DNA of 64,000 nt from CAWBOY01 sp963790585 (GCA_963790585.1 CAWBOY010000005.1:62001-126000), one strand, 5' to 3'. Positions 1 to 8,896 are shown, numbered from the stretch's first letter. Made by a program: numbers and translations. Notes: a model not told the origin generated them from the sequence alone.

Positions 1-139
1 CGTGGACGGGCCTCGTTCCGTACAGAACGCCTTTACATTGGAGGAGGCAAAAGATTTGGCTGCCCGTGCAGGATTGAGAGGCGCCCGCTTTTCTCGTCAT
101 TGGCCGTTCCGGTTCCTGCTCGAATGGAGCCGCGTATGA
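1..139 (+). CDS. C-terminal fragment of a probable SAM-dependent methyltransferase (truncated by window edge)
   Basis: An open frame enters from the left edge and gives about 45 residues before a TGA at 137-139. The segment TLEEAKDLAARAGL followed by a hydrophobic tail resembles the C-terminal helix and strand of class I methyltransferases that act with polyketide enzymes. The stop overlaps the next gene's start (ATGA at 136-139), so the two are translationally coupled and probably belong to one operon with the type III polyketide synthase. The catalytic part lies outside the window. The methyltransferase label therefore rests on the short tail and the common neighbourhood methyltransferase-FAD oxidoreductase-type III PKS, and is an inference. 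Confidence 0.45.
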   Translation, partial: VDGPRSVQNAFTLEEAKDLAARAGLRGARFSRHWPFRFLLEWSRV

Positions 140-1332
140 CTCTTAGCGCGACGACCGATCTTGAATCGGCTTCCCGCCAGACATGGGACGTGGCCGTCGT
201 AGGCGCTGGTCCCGCTGGATCCACGATCGCACGCGAACTGGCGCATAAAGGCCTGACGGTCGTTTTAGTTGACCGAGCTTCCTTTCCACGTTACAAGGTG
301 TGCGGTTGCTGCCTCAATGCCAACGCCTTGGCGACGCTTGATGCGATCAGTCTTCATAGTATGCCGGCCGGCCTAGGCGCGGTGCCGATCCGAAACTTCC
401 GCCTTGCCGCCCCAGGTCGTGAGGTATTCCTGCCCCTAACAGGGATCGTCGCCCTCTCGCGGATGTCTTTCGACACCGAACTGATTGTTGCCGGCGTTCG
501 GGAAGGTGTGCAATTCCTGCCCAACACCCGAGCCAGTCTCGAAACAAGATCTCTCGCCGCGGCGCGACTGAGGCTGGACCAGGAGCAATCCTCGACGATT
601 ATCGAGGCGAAAATCGTGGTGGCGGCAGACGGCTTGGGTGGCTCGCTTTTGGCGCGTGCCGGGACCAATGAGAGTATAATTGAGCCGCGAGCCCGCATCG
701 GTGTGGGCACCATCCTGGATGGCTCATGCGATTTCTTTGAACGCGGCACACTTTACATGGCCTGCACCCGCCATGGTTATCTTGGCGCGACACGCTTGGA
801 AGACGGGCGCATCGACCTGGCCGGAGCGTTCGACCCGGGCTTCATTCGCCAAATGGGCGACCCGGCCAGGGCGGCGCGCGCGACAATGGAGGAAGTCGGC
901 TGGCACGCGCTCAACGAAACCCACCTGTCTGGTTGGAAAGGCACCGCCGCGTTGAGTCGGCGGGCCACGCGCCTCGCGGCGGATCGTATCTTCGTCGTCG
1001 GCGACGCGGCAGGGTATGTCGAGCCGTTCACGGGCGAGGGAATGGCCTGGGCGCTCAGCTCCGCGGTTCTTCTGGCGCCGATCGTCGCGCGGGCGGTCCA
1101 GGACTGGCAGCCACTATTCGCCCGGCAATGGGAAGCGATCTACCGCCGCCGAGTGCGGCGCAGGCAATTCGTCTGCCGATTGGCGTCCGACCTACTGCGC
1201 CGCCCTCGTTTGCTGCGATCTACAATAAATTTGCTGCACTATTTGCCCAGAATCGCCACGCCGATTGTCGCCCTTTTAAATCGGCCCACGATTTCACAGT
1301 CCAACGCAGGAAGGATACCCACGCCGCTATGA
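136..1332 (+). CDS. FAD-dependent oxidoreductase, geranylgeranyl-reductase-like
   Basis: This 398-residue flavoprotein has an N-terminal Rossmann FAD-binding motif, VAVVGAGPAGSTIA (about residues 18-31), the downstream KVCGCCLN segment typical of the geranylgeranyl reductase/halogenase-like group, and the second FAD motif FVVGDAAGYVEPFTGEGMA near residue 295. An upstream TTG at 100 is possible, but ATG 136 is preferred because it overlaps the upstream stop as ATGA. The gene's own stop overlaps the next start (1329-1332) in the same way. Such oxidoreductases commonly sit beside bacterial type III polyketide synthases and are presumed to modify the polyketide or its quinone product. The substrate cannot be read from the sequence. 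Confidence 0.88.
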   Translation: MTLSATTDLESASRQTWDVAVVGAGPAGSTIARELAHKGLTVVLVDRASFPRYKVCGCCLNANALATLDAISLHSMPAGLGAVPIRNFRLAAPGREVFLPLTGIVALSRMSFDTELIVAGVREGVQFLPNTRASLETRSLAAARLRLDQEQSSTIIEAKIVVAADGLGGSLLARAGTNESIIEPRARIGVGTILDGSCDFFERGTLYMACTRHGYLGATRLEDGRIDLAGAFDPGFIRQMGDPARAARATMEEVGWHALNETHLSGWKGTAALSRRATRLAADRIFVVGDAAGYVEPFTGEGMAWALSSAVLLAPIVARAVQDWQPLFARQWEAIYRRRVRRRQFVCRLASDLLRRPRLLRSTINLLHYLPRIATPIVALLNRPTISQSNAGRIPTPL

Positions 1333-2423
1333 GCTTCGCCATTCTCGGCATGGGGACGAGCCTACCGCATACGCCCATCGACCAAGACGACGCCCTGAAC
1401 ATCGCTCGGTCCCTGTGCCATCCCACAACCGAGCAAGAGACGTGGCTGCCGTCGATGTATGATGGCACTGGAATTCAGCAGCGCTACCTGGCCTTCGACT
1501 CCGACCTGATTGCCGACATTTTGAATGGCACAAAACTATCAGCGTCACCATTTCTGCCGACCGGCCGGCCCGATGATCGTGGCCCGTCGACCGGCATACG
1601 CATGGAGCATTATGCCGCGCCTGCGCCCCCCCTTGCGATCGAGGCCGCGCACCGCGCTCTTACCGAAAGCAGCCTGCCCGGGCCATCGATCACGCACTTG
1701 ATTACGGTCTCTTGCACAGGCTTTATGGCCCCGGGAATCGACCTCGAATTGATCCACGCACTCGGGCTGTCTTCAACTGTGCAGCGCACCCACGTCGGTT
1801 ACATGGGCTGCCACGGCGCTTTGAATGCATTGCGCGTCGCCCATGCCTTCGCCGGATCCGATGCCGCGGCAAGAATCCTTATTTGCGCCGTCGAACTCTG
1901 CAGCCTTCATTACCACTACGATTGGAATCCCGCCAAAATGATTGCCAACGCCATCTTCGCCGATGGCGCTGCCGCGGTTGTCGGCATAGCCGGCGACTCG
2001 CCCTGGCGAACGGCCGCGACCGGGTCCTGCCTGGTACCCGACTCGGCAAACGCCATGACCTGGACCATCGGCAACCACGGCTTCGAGATGACGCTCTCCA
2101 AACGTGTACCGGCCCTTATCGGCGATCACCTTCGCCCGTGGATGGAGATTTGGCTGCAAAATCAAGGATTGAGGTTAGCCGACGTGAATACCTGGGCGAT
2201 CCATCCGGGTGGTCCCCGAATCCTATCGGCTTCCGTCGAGGCGCTTGGCCTGCCCAATAGAGCCGCTGCCGTATCGAGAGAGATTTTCGCCAATTACGGC
2301 AACATGTCGTCGCCGACGGTGCTCTTTATTCTCAAGAGGTTGCGTGAGACCAAAGCGCCCCTGCCTTGCGTTGCCCTAGGCTTTGGACCAGGCCTGATGG
2401 CGGAGGCCGTTTTGTTCCGCTGA
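1329..2423 (+). CDS. Type III polyketide synthase (chalcone/stilbene synthase family)
   Basis: The 364-residue product matches the thiolase-fold chalcone synthase family in length and motifs. The nucleophile cysteine is in YMGCHGALNALR (about Cys161). The catalytic His is in WAIHPGGPRIL and the Asn in NYGNMSSPTVLF, completing the Cys-His-Asn triad, and the C-terminal FGPGLMAEAVLF is the usual GFGPG signature. It would condense malonyl-CoA units onto an acyl-CoA starter to give an alkylresorcinol, pyrone or similar product. The start ATG 1329 overlaps the oxidoreductase stop. The TGA at 2421-2423 runs into a palindromic terminator-like repeat. The product class cannot be predicted from sequence alone. 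Confidence 0.93.
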   Translation: MSFAILGMGTSLPHTPIDQDDALNIARSLCHPTTEQETWLPSMYDGTGIQQRYLAFDSDLIADILNGTKLSASPFLPTGRPDDRGPSTGIRMEHYAAPAPPLAIEAAHRALTESSLPGPSITHLITVSCTGFMAPGIDLELIHALGLSSTVQRTHVGYMGCHGALNALRVAHAFAGSDAAARILICAVELCSLHYHYDWNPAKMIANAIFADGAAAVVGIAGDSPWRTAATGSCLVPDSANAMTWTIGNHGFEMTLSKRVPALIGDHLRPWMEIWLQNQGLRLADVNTWAIHPGGPRILSASVEALGLPNRAAAVSREIFANYGNMSSPTVLFILKRLRETKAPLPCVALGFGPGLMAEAVLFR

Positions 2424-2504
2424 GAGCCTATCCGAAAAAGGGGTCAGGTACCGTTGCCGGAACGGCCCGAAGGGTGCTTCGCACAATGGTACCTGACCCC
2501 TATT
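2422..2504. repeat. Palindromic terminator-like repeat, target of the group II intron
   Basis: A 13-base perfect stem (GGGGTCAGGTACC at about 2439-2451 against GGTACCTGACCCC at 2488-2500) directly follows the polyketide synthase stop. An outer arm beginning GAGCCTATCCGAAAAA is present on the left. Its complement, TTCGGATAGGCTCTC, is found only after the intron, at 4496-4510. The intact version of this repeat, with the loop in opposite orientation, is at 23132-23225. It probably serves as a transcription terminator for the polyketide operon. Confidence 0.8.
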
Positions 2505-3008
2505 GTGCGCCGTGCCAAGGCGTGACTTTTCAGTGGGTGCGAATCCCACCCGGCAACTGGTCGTTCCAGCCGGTAGCAATCGGAGCGGCAGTGGAGGTAA
2601 CGAAACTGTCGAAGCCTTCGATGGAAAGGGTCGTTTGAGCGACTCCGCGAGCAGGCAGGCCGTAACGTGAGTGAACGCTGAGCAGGCCTCGAAACGGGTA
2701 ATGTGGTAGCCGACCCAGCAAAGGGATGGGGAAGGCCGCAGACGCGAGGATACAGGGGGAACGACTTTAGCCCCACCCGCGTTGCCACCGGGGTAATGGC
2801 GACGGCATGTCGGCATAGGAAAGTTAACGCAACACGGGAAACCCCCTGCGGTGGCAGCAGTGCCAACCGGACGCCCGCGAGGGACAGGCCGGGCCGCTTG
2901 GGGTGGCGGAGAGGCTCGTAGTACCGCTGAAGCCGGGTAACGCCGGTGGAGGGAAGGGGCCTTGGTTCAAGGACAGCGTCCGAAGGAAAGAGAGCCAGGA
3001 GATTGGTG

Positions 3009-3548
3009 ATGAGCCTAACACCTCCCGATACGGTTCGGAAACTCCAGGAGACGTTGCATGCCAAAGCGAAGAGAGCACCCACCTATCGGTTCTATGCGTT
3101 GTACGACAAGGTGTACCGGGCCGATGTGCTGGGCCATGCGTACCTGTGCTGTGCCGCTAACGACGGCGCGGCGGGGGTGGATGGCCAGACGTTCACGGAC
3201 ATCGAGGAGTACGGGCTGGACCGTTGGCTGGGTGAACTGACGGAAGAACTCCGAAACAAAGCGTATCGCCCGCAAGCAGTCCGACGGGTGTACATACCGA
3301 AGTCGGATGGCAAACAGCGACCGTTGGGCATTCCAACGATCCGCGACCGTGTCGTGCAGATGGCTGTGTTGCTCGTCTTGGAGCCGATCTTCGAGGCGGA
3401 CTTGCAGCCGGAACAATTTGCTTATCGGCAAGGCCGAAGCGCTCTGGACGCGATCGAGCAGGTCCAATTGTTGCTAGACAACGGGCATACGGAGATTGTC
3501 GATGCGGACTTGAGTGGGTACTTCGATAGCATCCCCACGCCGAGTTAA
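3009..3548 (+). CDS. ltrA: Group II intron reverse transcriptase/maturase, N-terminal fragment
   Basis: The start ATG 3009 follows an AGGAG-type site (2998-3002). The fragment carries RT0-RT3: the RVYIPKSDGKQRPLGIPTIRDR block, the FAYRQGRSALDAI block, and the DADLSGYFDSIP segment with the first catalytic Asp. It then stops prematurely. Adding one C in the run at about 3533-3538 would convert ...IPTPS-stop into ...IPHAELMASVSRRL and join it to the next frame, so this is a single-base frameshift. Either the copy is inactivated or the assembly lacks one base. Confidence 0.85.
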   Translation: MSLTPPDTVRKLQETLHAKAKRAPTYRFYALYDKVYRADVLGHAYLCCAANDGAAGVDGQTFTDIEEYGLDRWLGELTEELRNKAYRPQAVRRVYIPKSDGKQRPLGIPTIRDRVVQMAVLLVLEPIFEADLQPEQFAYRQGRSALDAIEQVQLLLDNGHTEIVDADLSGYFDSIPTPS

Positions 3549-4324
3549 TGGCATCGGTGAGCCGACGGCTTAGTGACGGGCTACTACTGGCCCTGATCAA
3601 AAGCTGGTTGGAGGCACCGGTGGAAGACCTTGGAGATCGTGGGGACAAGCGTCGAACGACTCGCAACAAGGACGAGGGTCGCGGCACCCCGCAAGGGGGC
3701 GTGCTCTCGCCGCTGCTGGCGAATCTCTACATGCGTCGCTTCGTGCTGGGCTGGAAGACAAACGGGCATGCCAATCGTCTTGAGGCGCGTATCGTCAATT
3801 ATGCGGACGACTTTGTGATCTGCTGCCGTGGTACGGCTCTTGAAGCCGAGGCGGTGATGCGGCGCATGATGTCGAAGCTGCGGTTGACGGTGAACGAGAC
3901 GAAGACCCGGGTTTGCCGCTTGCCGGACGAGACGTTTTCGTTTTTGGGTTACACGTTCGGTCGGAACTGGTCGCCGAAGACGGGGCGTAGCTACATCGGT
4001 CCCCGTCCGGCCGTCAAGAAGATCCACGGGATCTGTGAGGTGATCCGCGATCAGACCAGCCGAACGTGGCAGTGGTTGTCTTGCCGGGCGTTAATAACTC
4101 GCGTCAACAGCCGACTGGTGGGCTGGGCGAACTATTTTTGTCTCGGTAACACGGCCCCGGCCATGAAGCAGGTGATGGCGCACACCTGTCAACGGCTCCG
4201 TCAGTGGCTGGGTCGGAAGCACCGCGTGCAGGGTACGGCCCGACAGTGTTATTCGGATCGTTACCTGCGTGAGGACCTGGGATTAGTGTGGCTTCCAGGG
4301 CGACCGCGACCTCGCGTCTTGTGA
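3548..4324 (+). CDS. ltrA: Group II intron reverse transcriptase/maturase, C-terminal fragment
   Basis: This 258-residue continuation carries the GTPQGGVLSPLLANLYM block (RT4), the YADDFVICC catalytic motif (RT5), the thumb, and the maturase X domain ending near RLVGWANYF, then a basic C-terminus. No HNH endonuclease domain is visible, which agrees with class C intron proteins. True coding begins a few codons upstream of the listed start, at the frameshift near 3535. Together with the preceding fragment the protein would be about 438 residues, normal for the family. Confidence 0.87.
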   Translation: MASVSRRLSDGLLLALIKSWLEAPVEDLGDRGDKRRTTRNKDEGRGTPQGGVLSPLLANLYMRRFVLGWKTNGHANRLEARIVNYADDFVICCRGTALEAEAVMRRMMSKLRLTVNETKTRVCRLPDETFSFLGYTFGRNWSPKTGRSYIGPRPAVKKIHGICEVIRDQTSRTWQWLSCRALITRVNSRLVGWANYFCLGNTAPAMKQVMAHTCQRLRQWLGRKHRVQGTARQCYSDRYLREDLGLVWLPGRPRPRVL

Positions 4325-4350
4325 GCGAACGCATGAGTTACCTTGTCCGA

Positions 4351-4383
4351 GAGCCGGATGCCTTAATAGGGCCCGTCCGGTTC
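4351..4383 (+). ncRNA. Group II intron domain V catalytic hairpin
   Basis: The sequence begins GAGCCGGATGCC and ends GTCCGGTTC. The arms pair as GAGCCGGA/TCCGGTTC with an upper helix and loop, and contain the conserved AGC triad position and the expected bulge. Its place about 110 bases before the intron 3' end, followed by a domain VI helix, is as expected. Confidence 0.8.
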
Positions 4384-4581
4384 GACGAGCGGGAAGTGGA
4401 AACGGGGCATGGCCGGGAGATTGAGGCACCGGCCAACGAAAGGGCCGGATACCGCTGGACTCGACCTAAACCACCGCGCCACTTCTCGACTCTACTTCGG
4501 ATAGGCTCTCAGTAGACTTTCCAAAAAAACAGATTGGGAATCAAAACGGGCCAGAAGTACTCGGTGAGCAAGGCAAACCGC

Positions 4582-5466
4582 TCAGCGTGGCCACTCGGTT
4601 GACCAGGGTATCGAATCCATCGCGCCGACGCGACCGATGCAGATCGCCGCAGCGTGAGTGGCTTTCTGAAGGCTTGCCAACACATTTCCTCCATCTAAAC
4701 GGCTTGCCAGATAGTAACCGATGAACGTATCTCCCGCTGCGGTTGTGTCTACGACATTGCCGGCCTTAAATGCCGGAACATGCCATTGACCTTCCTTGCC
4801 GTCGTAAAGAACACCATCGGCGCCGAGCGTCAGAATCAATTCTGTTTTAGGTAGCTGCGTTCGCAACTTTGCGAGTATTGCTTCGGGAGTGGCTTCGCCC
4901 GTGATGCCGTGTCCTTCCTTCTCATTCACGACAAGAAGGGATACATGTTGTAGCGGATATGTCAAAATGTCTGACGTGAACGGTGCGGGATTAAACACGA
5001 CGTTCAGACCTAACGCGGCGGCGCGCTCGATCAAGTACGCAACGTTACTGGTCTCGTTTTGAGTTAGGACGAATGTGTTCGGCGAACATTCCGACAGAAC
5101 GGTGTCTATCTCACCGCGTGTGATTTCGTGGTTCGCGCCTGCCATCAGAACGATGGCGTTCTCGCCAGCGTCATCGACCTGAATGAACGCTTGGCCGGTT
5201 GGGGTTTCGCCTTGAACGACAAATCGCGTATCGACGCCTTCGATCGCTAGTTTATTGAGCAGCCATATGCCATCGGGACCAATCTTGCCGCAGTGCGTGA
5301 CCGCCGCTCCAGCTCTAGCCAGAGCGACGGATTGATTGGCGCCTTTGCCGCCAGCGAGAATCTGAAACGATCGGCTCGCCAGCGTCTCCTTGGGCGTCAC
5401 CACATGCGGCACGCGAAAGACGCGGTCGATGTTGAGCGAGCCGAAGTTGAAGACACGCGGTGGCAT
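4582..5466 (-). CDS. rbsK: Ribokinase-like PfkB-family sugar kinase
   Basis: The 294-residue product shows the PfkB family signatures. The N-terminal FGSLNIDRVFRVPHVVTPKE and AGGKGANQSVALARAGA (the substrate-binding GG-K-GAN motif) are present, and VDTTAAGDTFIGYYLA near residue 245 carries the anion hole and catalytic Asp. It would phosphorylate ribose or a related sugar with ATP. The gene starts 18 bases after the end of the PSD1 protein gene on the same strand, so it is probably the last gene of that transcription unit. No ribose transporter or regulator is nearby, so the true substrate is uncertain. Confidence 0.88.
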   Translation of the reverse strand: MPPRVFNFGSLNIDRVFRVPHVVTPKETLASRSFQILAGGKGANQSVALARAGAAVTHCGKIGPDGIWLLNKLAIEGVDTRFVVQGETPTGQAFIQVDDAGENAIVLMAGANHEITRGEIDTVLSECSPNTFVLTQNETSNVAYLIERAAALGLNVVFNPAPFTSDILTYPLQHVSLLVVNEKEGHGITGEATPEAILAKLRTQLPKTELILTLGADGVLYDGKEGQWHVPAFKAGNVVDTTAAGDTFIGYYLASRLDGGNVLASLQKATHAAAICIGRVGAMDSIPWSTEWPR

Positions 5467-5484
5467 GAGAGTCTCGGCGCTGTC

Positions 5485-6678
5485 TCAATGGTTGAACAGA
5501 AACTCCTTACCATTAATCAAAGCCCAAGCGAGATCCTCCAAGCCGAGGCGGCGTTTGTCGGGCGGTGGCGTGCTCTCGGCGACGGCCTGGCGCATCTGAT
5601 TGAACTTGGCGTCTTTGGACCGATAGTAGTTTTGCACTTCCATCTTCTGCTCCGGCGTCCGCTTATCCGCTTCGATGGCCAAGATCTTGACCAGATTCTC
5701 GGGCAACGGCTTTATCGACAGCGGCGGCTTCGCCGTCGTCACAGCAAGACGGAACTTGCCAATGGTGTGGGCGGTTCCGAACTTCTGGATCATGGTAAAG
5801 GTGATCTCCGTCCCCTTGGCGAAGCCAATCGGCTGGGCGAACTCAAAGGTCGCGGTGTGCTGCTTGCCGAACTGCGGGGAAACAGCCCAACCTGTACTCT
5901 CGTTGTTGTCGATGGCATTGCCAATCGGGAACGAATCCTGAGAGAAATCGGCCGAAGCATTCTTCAACCCGGCAGGCTTTGCCTTGGCATCGCTTCCCTC
6001 TTCCTTGACCGTCACCTTCAACTCATGCAGGACGAAGTTGCCATTGGCCGCTCGTCCTGGGCCCTGAGCTGGCAACGACGGATCAGGCAGTACTTCAAGG
6101 CGGAGCCCGGTGATGCCGGTCTGCTTTGTCTTCACCGTCACGGTGTAGGTGTCGGTCGGCGGGACTTTGCCGCCAGCGAGAAGTGACAGGTCGGCCTGTT
6201 TCGTGAGCGTCGTGCCGCCCGTCGCGGTCGCGGTGTCGGCTTCGACCGGCGTCCAGGGCGTTGGTTTGCCTACTTCGACCTCCCACTTCTTCTGTTGTTC
6301 ATCGAGCGTCTTTTCATATGCCTGGAAAGCCGTGAGTTTCTCTTTATGGGCAGCGACGACGCTTTCGAAGTCGTTCTTCCCCTCTTCGATCGCTTGCACA
6401 CCCTTTGCTCGTTCCTTATCGCTGGGCAGCCGGCCGAAGAAAGAGAGATAAACCTCTTCTACGACTCGATTATTGTCCTTATTCTCGGCGAGCAGCTTGC
6501 CAAGTCGGTTGTTGGGATCTTTGATTGCATCGCCAGTGACTGGTCCGTTGACCATCGCCAGCACTGGCCCAAGCATTACGCTGCCGGTGTTCCGCTCGCA
6601 TTCGCAAGCGCTCTCGCGGGCCGGTTTGCCAAAGAGATCGAGGAATCCGCCGGGGGCGTCCTGGGTCGCATCGAGCAT
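5485..6678 (-). CDS. DUF1553-type planctomycete surface/cytochrome protein, C-terminal fragment
   Basis: This 397-residue frame continues the preceding gene (6576-8807). It opens with QMLDATQDAPGGFLDLFGKP, the usual middle of DUF1553 proteins, followed by LFFGRLP-like and carbohydrate-binding-like segments (ITGLRLEVLPDPSLP, FVLHELKVTVK), and ends with LEDLAWALINGKEFLFNH, the standard DUF1553 C-terminus. A missing C near 6695 (GGCGCC-GCGCC instead of GGCGCCCGCGCC) separates the two frames. Adding it restores PGARAFQMLDATQ. The gene is best regarded as one 1,100-residue protein with an assembly or genuine frameshift. Function is unknown; the family is abundant in planctomycetes and is suspected of polysaccharide or oxidative roles. 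Confidence 0.85.
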   Translation of the reverse strand: MLDATQDAPGGFLDLFGKPARESACECERNTGSVMLGPVLAMVNGPVTGDAIKDPNNRLGKLLAENKDNNRVVEEVYLSFFGRLPSDKERAKGVQAIEEGKNDFESVVAAHKEKLTAFQAYEKTLDEQQKKWEVEVGKPTPWTPVEADTATATGGTTLTKQADLSLLAGGKVPPTDTYTVTVKTKQTGITGLRLEVLPDPSLPAQGPGRAANGNFVLHELKVTVKEEGSDAKAKPAGLKNASADFSQDSFPIGNAIDNNESTGWAVSPQFGKQHTATFEFAQPIGFAKGTEITFTMIQKFGTAHTIGKFRLAVTTAKPPLSIKPLPENLVKILAIEADKRTPEQKMEVQNYYRSKDAKFNQMRQAVAESTPPPDKRRLGLEDLAWALINGKEFLFNH

Positions 6679-8807
6679 TTGGAAGGCGCGGCGCCTGGTG
6701 GCAATCCTGGCAAATGGCTCAACGAACCCGTGGCGCGATGGACCGCATCATAAAGAGCCTCGGCAGGCAGCCGGCGCGCTAGGGCATGGGAGTAATTAAT
6801 GTCATCGTCGCGATTCCAGTCATTGGTGATGCAGGATTGCTGATAGACGCGCGACTTGCAGATCGTCCGCAGGATTTCGCGCGTGTCGAAGTTGCTCTTG
6901 ATGAACTCTTCGGTCAAGCGGTCGAGCAGCTTTGGATTGGTCGCGGGGTTGCCAGCGCGAATATCATCGATCGGCTCGATGAGGCCGACGCCGAGCAGAT
7001 AGCTCCAGAGGCGATTGACATAACTACGAGCGAAATAGGGGTTTTCTTTGGAGGTGAGCCAATGGGCCAACTGTTCGCGACGGGTCTCGGTCGTTGCGGC
7101 TAAATCCTTGTGCATGAAGGGAAACGTCGGCGGGGCTACTTTGCTCGTGCGCAGATGCGTGACCTCGCCCGCCTTATCATCACTTACTACTTCGACCAGG
7201 GGCTTCGCGCCTTCGACATTTGTGCCACCGATTTTCTGGCCTTTGAAGCGTTCATCTTCCCTGAGCTTGACCTGAGCAAAGTAGGCGGACAGTTGGTAAT
7301 ACTGGTCTTGGGTCCAGCGCTCGAACGGATGATCGTGGCATTTGTTGCAGTTGAAACGCACGCCGAGGAACAGTTGCGTCGTGTTCTCCATGACGTCGGT
7401 CGGCTCGCGATGGATCTTGAAGTAGGCCGCCGCCGGGTTATCGACGTTCGAGCCACTTGCGGTCAGGATGGTGCGGACAAATTGATCATAGGGCATGTTC
7501 TTGGCGACAGCCTCGCGAATGAAATCGCGCAGCTTTCCGGCTCCCTGATCGCCCAGATATTTGCGGTTCACCTGGAGCAGGTCGGCCCATTTGTTGGCCC
7601 ACTGGGCCACAAATTCCGGGCTGCCGATCAGTTCATCGATCAACCTTTCGCGCTTCTGCCGGCTCGGTGTCTTGTCGTCGAGAAACGCCCGGATCTTCTG
7701 TGGCTCAGGCAACAGTCCGGTCAAATCGATCGACACGCGCCGAATGAACTCGGCATCCGTACACAGGTCACTCGGCAGGACTTTAACCTGGCGTAATTTC
7801 TCATAAACCAGAGTGTCAATGTAGTTGTACTCAGGCGTATCTTTCCAGGCGAAAAGTCCGCGATCCCCCATGACGACGAGAGTAGAAGCGCTATATGCAC
7901 CTTCGTAACGGGCCATGATCGTCGCTTCGCCGCGACGCTCAGCGGTGAGAACGCCGCCGCGATCAATTACGGCGATCTCCGTGTTGCTGCTCTCGATGAA
8001 CGCTTCTTCGGTGACATCGCGGACCGTTCCATCGGCGAACGTGGCGACCACACGGGCCTGCTGTTTCATCTTGGGCAGAGGAATGGCCGCCCCTTTGGGG
8101 AACACTTCGATTGAGACAACCTTGGGGCTCTTCGGATCGAATTTGACGCCCTGGGCAATCCAATTCTTGAGTAGCTCGTAATACGGCTCGCCCGCCTTTA
8201 GCGGGGCATTGCCCTGGTGTGGCACCTCTCCAGCTGGCTTGAGCAGCATGAGACTGCGCTCGGGCGCGGCTCGGTTGAAGCGTCGCCCTTCTAAGTCATC
8301 GGTGAGCGAGCGAAAATCATACAGGGGATCGTAACCCCGAAGCGACAGCTTGAAGCCGTTCTTGCCATCCTGGGCGCCGTGGCAAGTGCCCGCGTTACAA
8401 CCGACGCGCGACAGGACCGGCATGACATCACGGATAAAATTGATCTGTGGTATCTCTTTTTGACCAGTCACTTTGATCGGAATCGACGCCACTTGATCCG
8501 CAAGGGTCACTTGGATGTTACCCTCGCCGTTGGCGATAGGACGCACCTGGCCATTCGCGCTGACTTTGACAGCGGTGGTGCTATTCCGCGTCACCATGCG
8601 CGTAACGTCGATCTTGTCGCCGTTGTCGAGGCGAGCGGACACCAATAACTGCGCGTATTCAAATGGGGTCTTCAACTCGATCGAGGCGGGAACCACTTCG
8701 AGCTTTGAGACCTTGGTTCCTGGGGGAAGTGATTCCTGCGCGTAAGCGCTCGAGGCGAGCATCAACGCGATTACAAACAAGAATATAGTGGAGAGAGTGC
8801 GTATCAT
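6576..8807 (-). CDS. DUF1549/DUF1553 (PSD1) protein with Ig-like and cytochrome c-type domains, N-terminal fragment
   Basis: A signal peptide (residues 1-23, ending AYAQ) is followed by a bacterial Ig-like (BIG2) domain at about 30-115. A planctomycete cytochrome domain follows, with the heme motif CNAGTCHGAQDG near residue 137. A second Ig-like segment (VFPKGAAIPLPKMKQQARV) comes next, then DUF1549 beginning YNYIDTLVYEKLRQV and containing CNKCHDHPFERW, and the start of DUF1553. Correct coding ends near 6695, where one base appears missing; the last 35 residues are out of frame. The protein is exported and probably binds heme. It lies 89 bases downstream of the WD40-cytochrome gene on the same strand, so the two were probably transcribed together. 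Confidence 0.87.
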   Translation of the reverse strand: MIRTLSTIFLFVIALMLASSAYAQESLPPGTKVSKLEVVPASIELKTPFEYAQLLVSARLDNGDKIDVTRMVTRNSTTAVKVSANGQVRPIANGEGNIQVTLADQVASIPIKVTGQKEIPQINFIRDVMPVLSRVGCNAGTCHGAQDGKNGFKLSLRGYDPLYDFRSLTDDLEGRRFNRAAPERSLMLLKPAGEVPHQGNAPLKAGEPYYELLKNWIAQGVKFDPKSPKVVSIEVFPKGAAIPLPKMKQQARVVATFADGTVRDVTEEAFIESSNTEIAVIDRGGVLTAERRGEATIMARYEGAYSASTLVVMGDRGLFAWKDTPEYNYIDTLVYEKLRQVKVLPSDLCTDAEFIRRVSIDLTGLLPEPQKIRAFLDDKTPSRQKRERLIDELIGSPEFVAQWANKWADLLQVNRKYLGDQGAGKLRDFIREAVAKNMPYDQFVRTILTASGSNVDNPAAAYFKIHREPTDVMENTTQLFLGVRFNCNKCHDHPFERWTQDQYYQLSAYFAQVKLREDERFKGQKIGGTNVEGAKPLVEVVSDDKAGEVTHLRTSKVAPPTFPFMHKDLAATTETRREQLAHWLTSKENPYFARSYVNRLWSYLLGVGLIEPIDDIRAGNPATNPKLLDRLTEEFIKSNFDTREILRTICKSRVYQQSCITNDWNRDDDINYSHALARRLPAEALYDAVHRATGSLSHLPGLPPGAAPSKCSMRPRTPPADSSISLANRPARALANASGTPAA

Positions 8808-8854
8808 AATTGCTTCTCGTGGTGAGTCAATCAGCGTTTATTCAGTAGATTCGG

Positions 8855-8880
8855 AACCCCGCGCTGCGCTTGGGGCTGGT
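8855..8880. repeat. Single arm of a dispersed palindromic repeat
   Basis: The segment AACCCCGCGCTGCGCTTGGG plus the following bases is nearly the same as one arm of the perfect hairpin at 13861-13922. Here only one arm exists, in the short gap between two co-directional genes, so it should not terminate transcription. Confidence 0.6.
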
Positions 8881-8896
8881 GAGGTTAATTCAAAAA

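Larger units (their letters stand above)
2505..4495 (+). mobile_element. Group II intron, bacterial class C-like, with reverse transcriptase in domain IV
   Basis: The 5' boundary GTGCGCC at 2505 matches the group II consensus GUGYG, and the 3' end at 4495 is AC. A structured non-coding 5' region of about 500 bases precedes a reverse transcriptase reading frame. A canonical domain V lies at 4351-4383, followed by a domain VI helix closed by GGAAGTGG and CCACTTCT. The insertion point lies just after a strong hairpin followed by T residues, which is the known preference of class C introns. Joining the flanks restores the palindrome seen uninterrupted at 23132-23225. Boundaries are inferred from consensus and from this empty-site copy. 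Confidence 0.85.

Noticed and set aside
2521..2545. Possible tRNA T-arm like sequence GTGCGAATCCCACC
   Set aside because: It lies in the 5' structured part of the group II intron and no acceptor or anticodon arms can be drawn.
5293..6186. A 297-residue plus-strand frame opposite the ribokinase and PSD1 genes
   Set aside because: It runs antisense to conserved genes and has low-complexity, Arg/Leu-rich composition without motifs.
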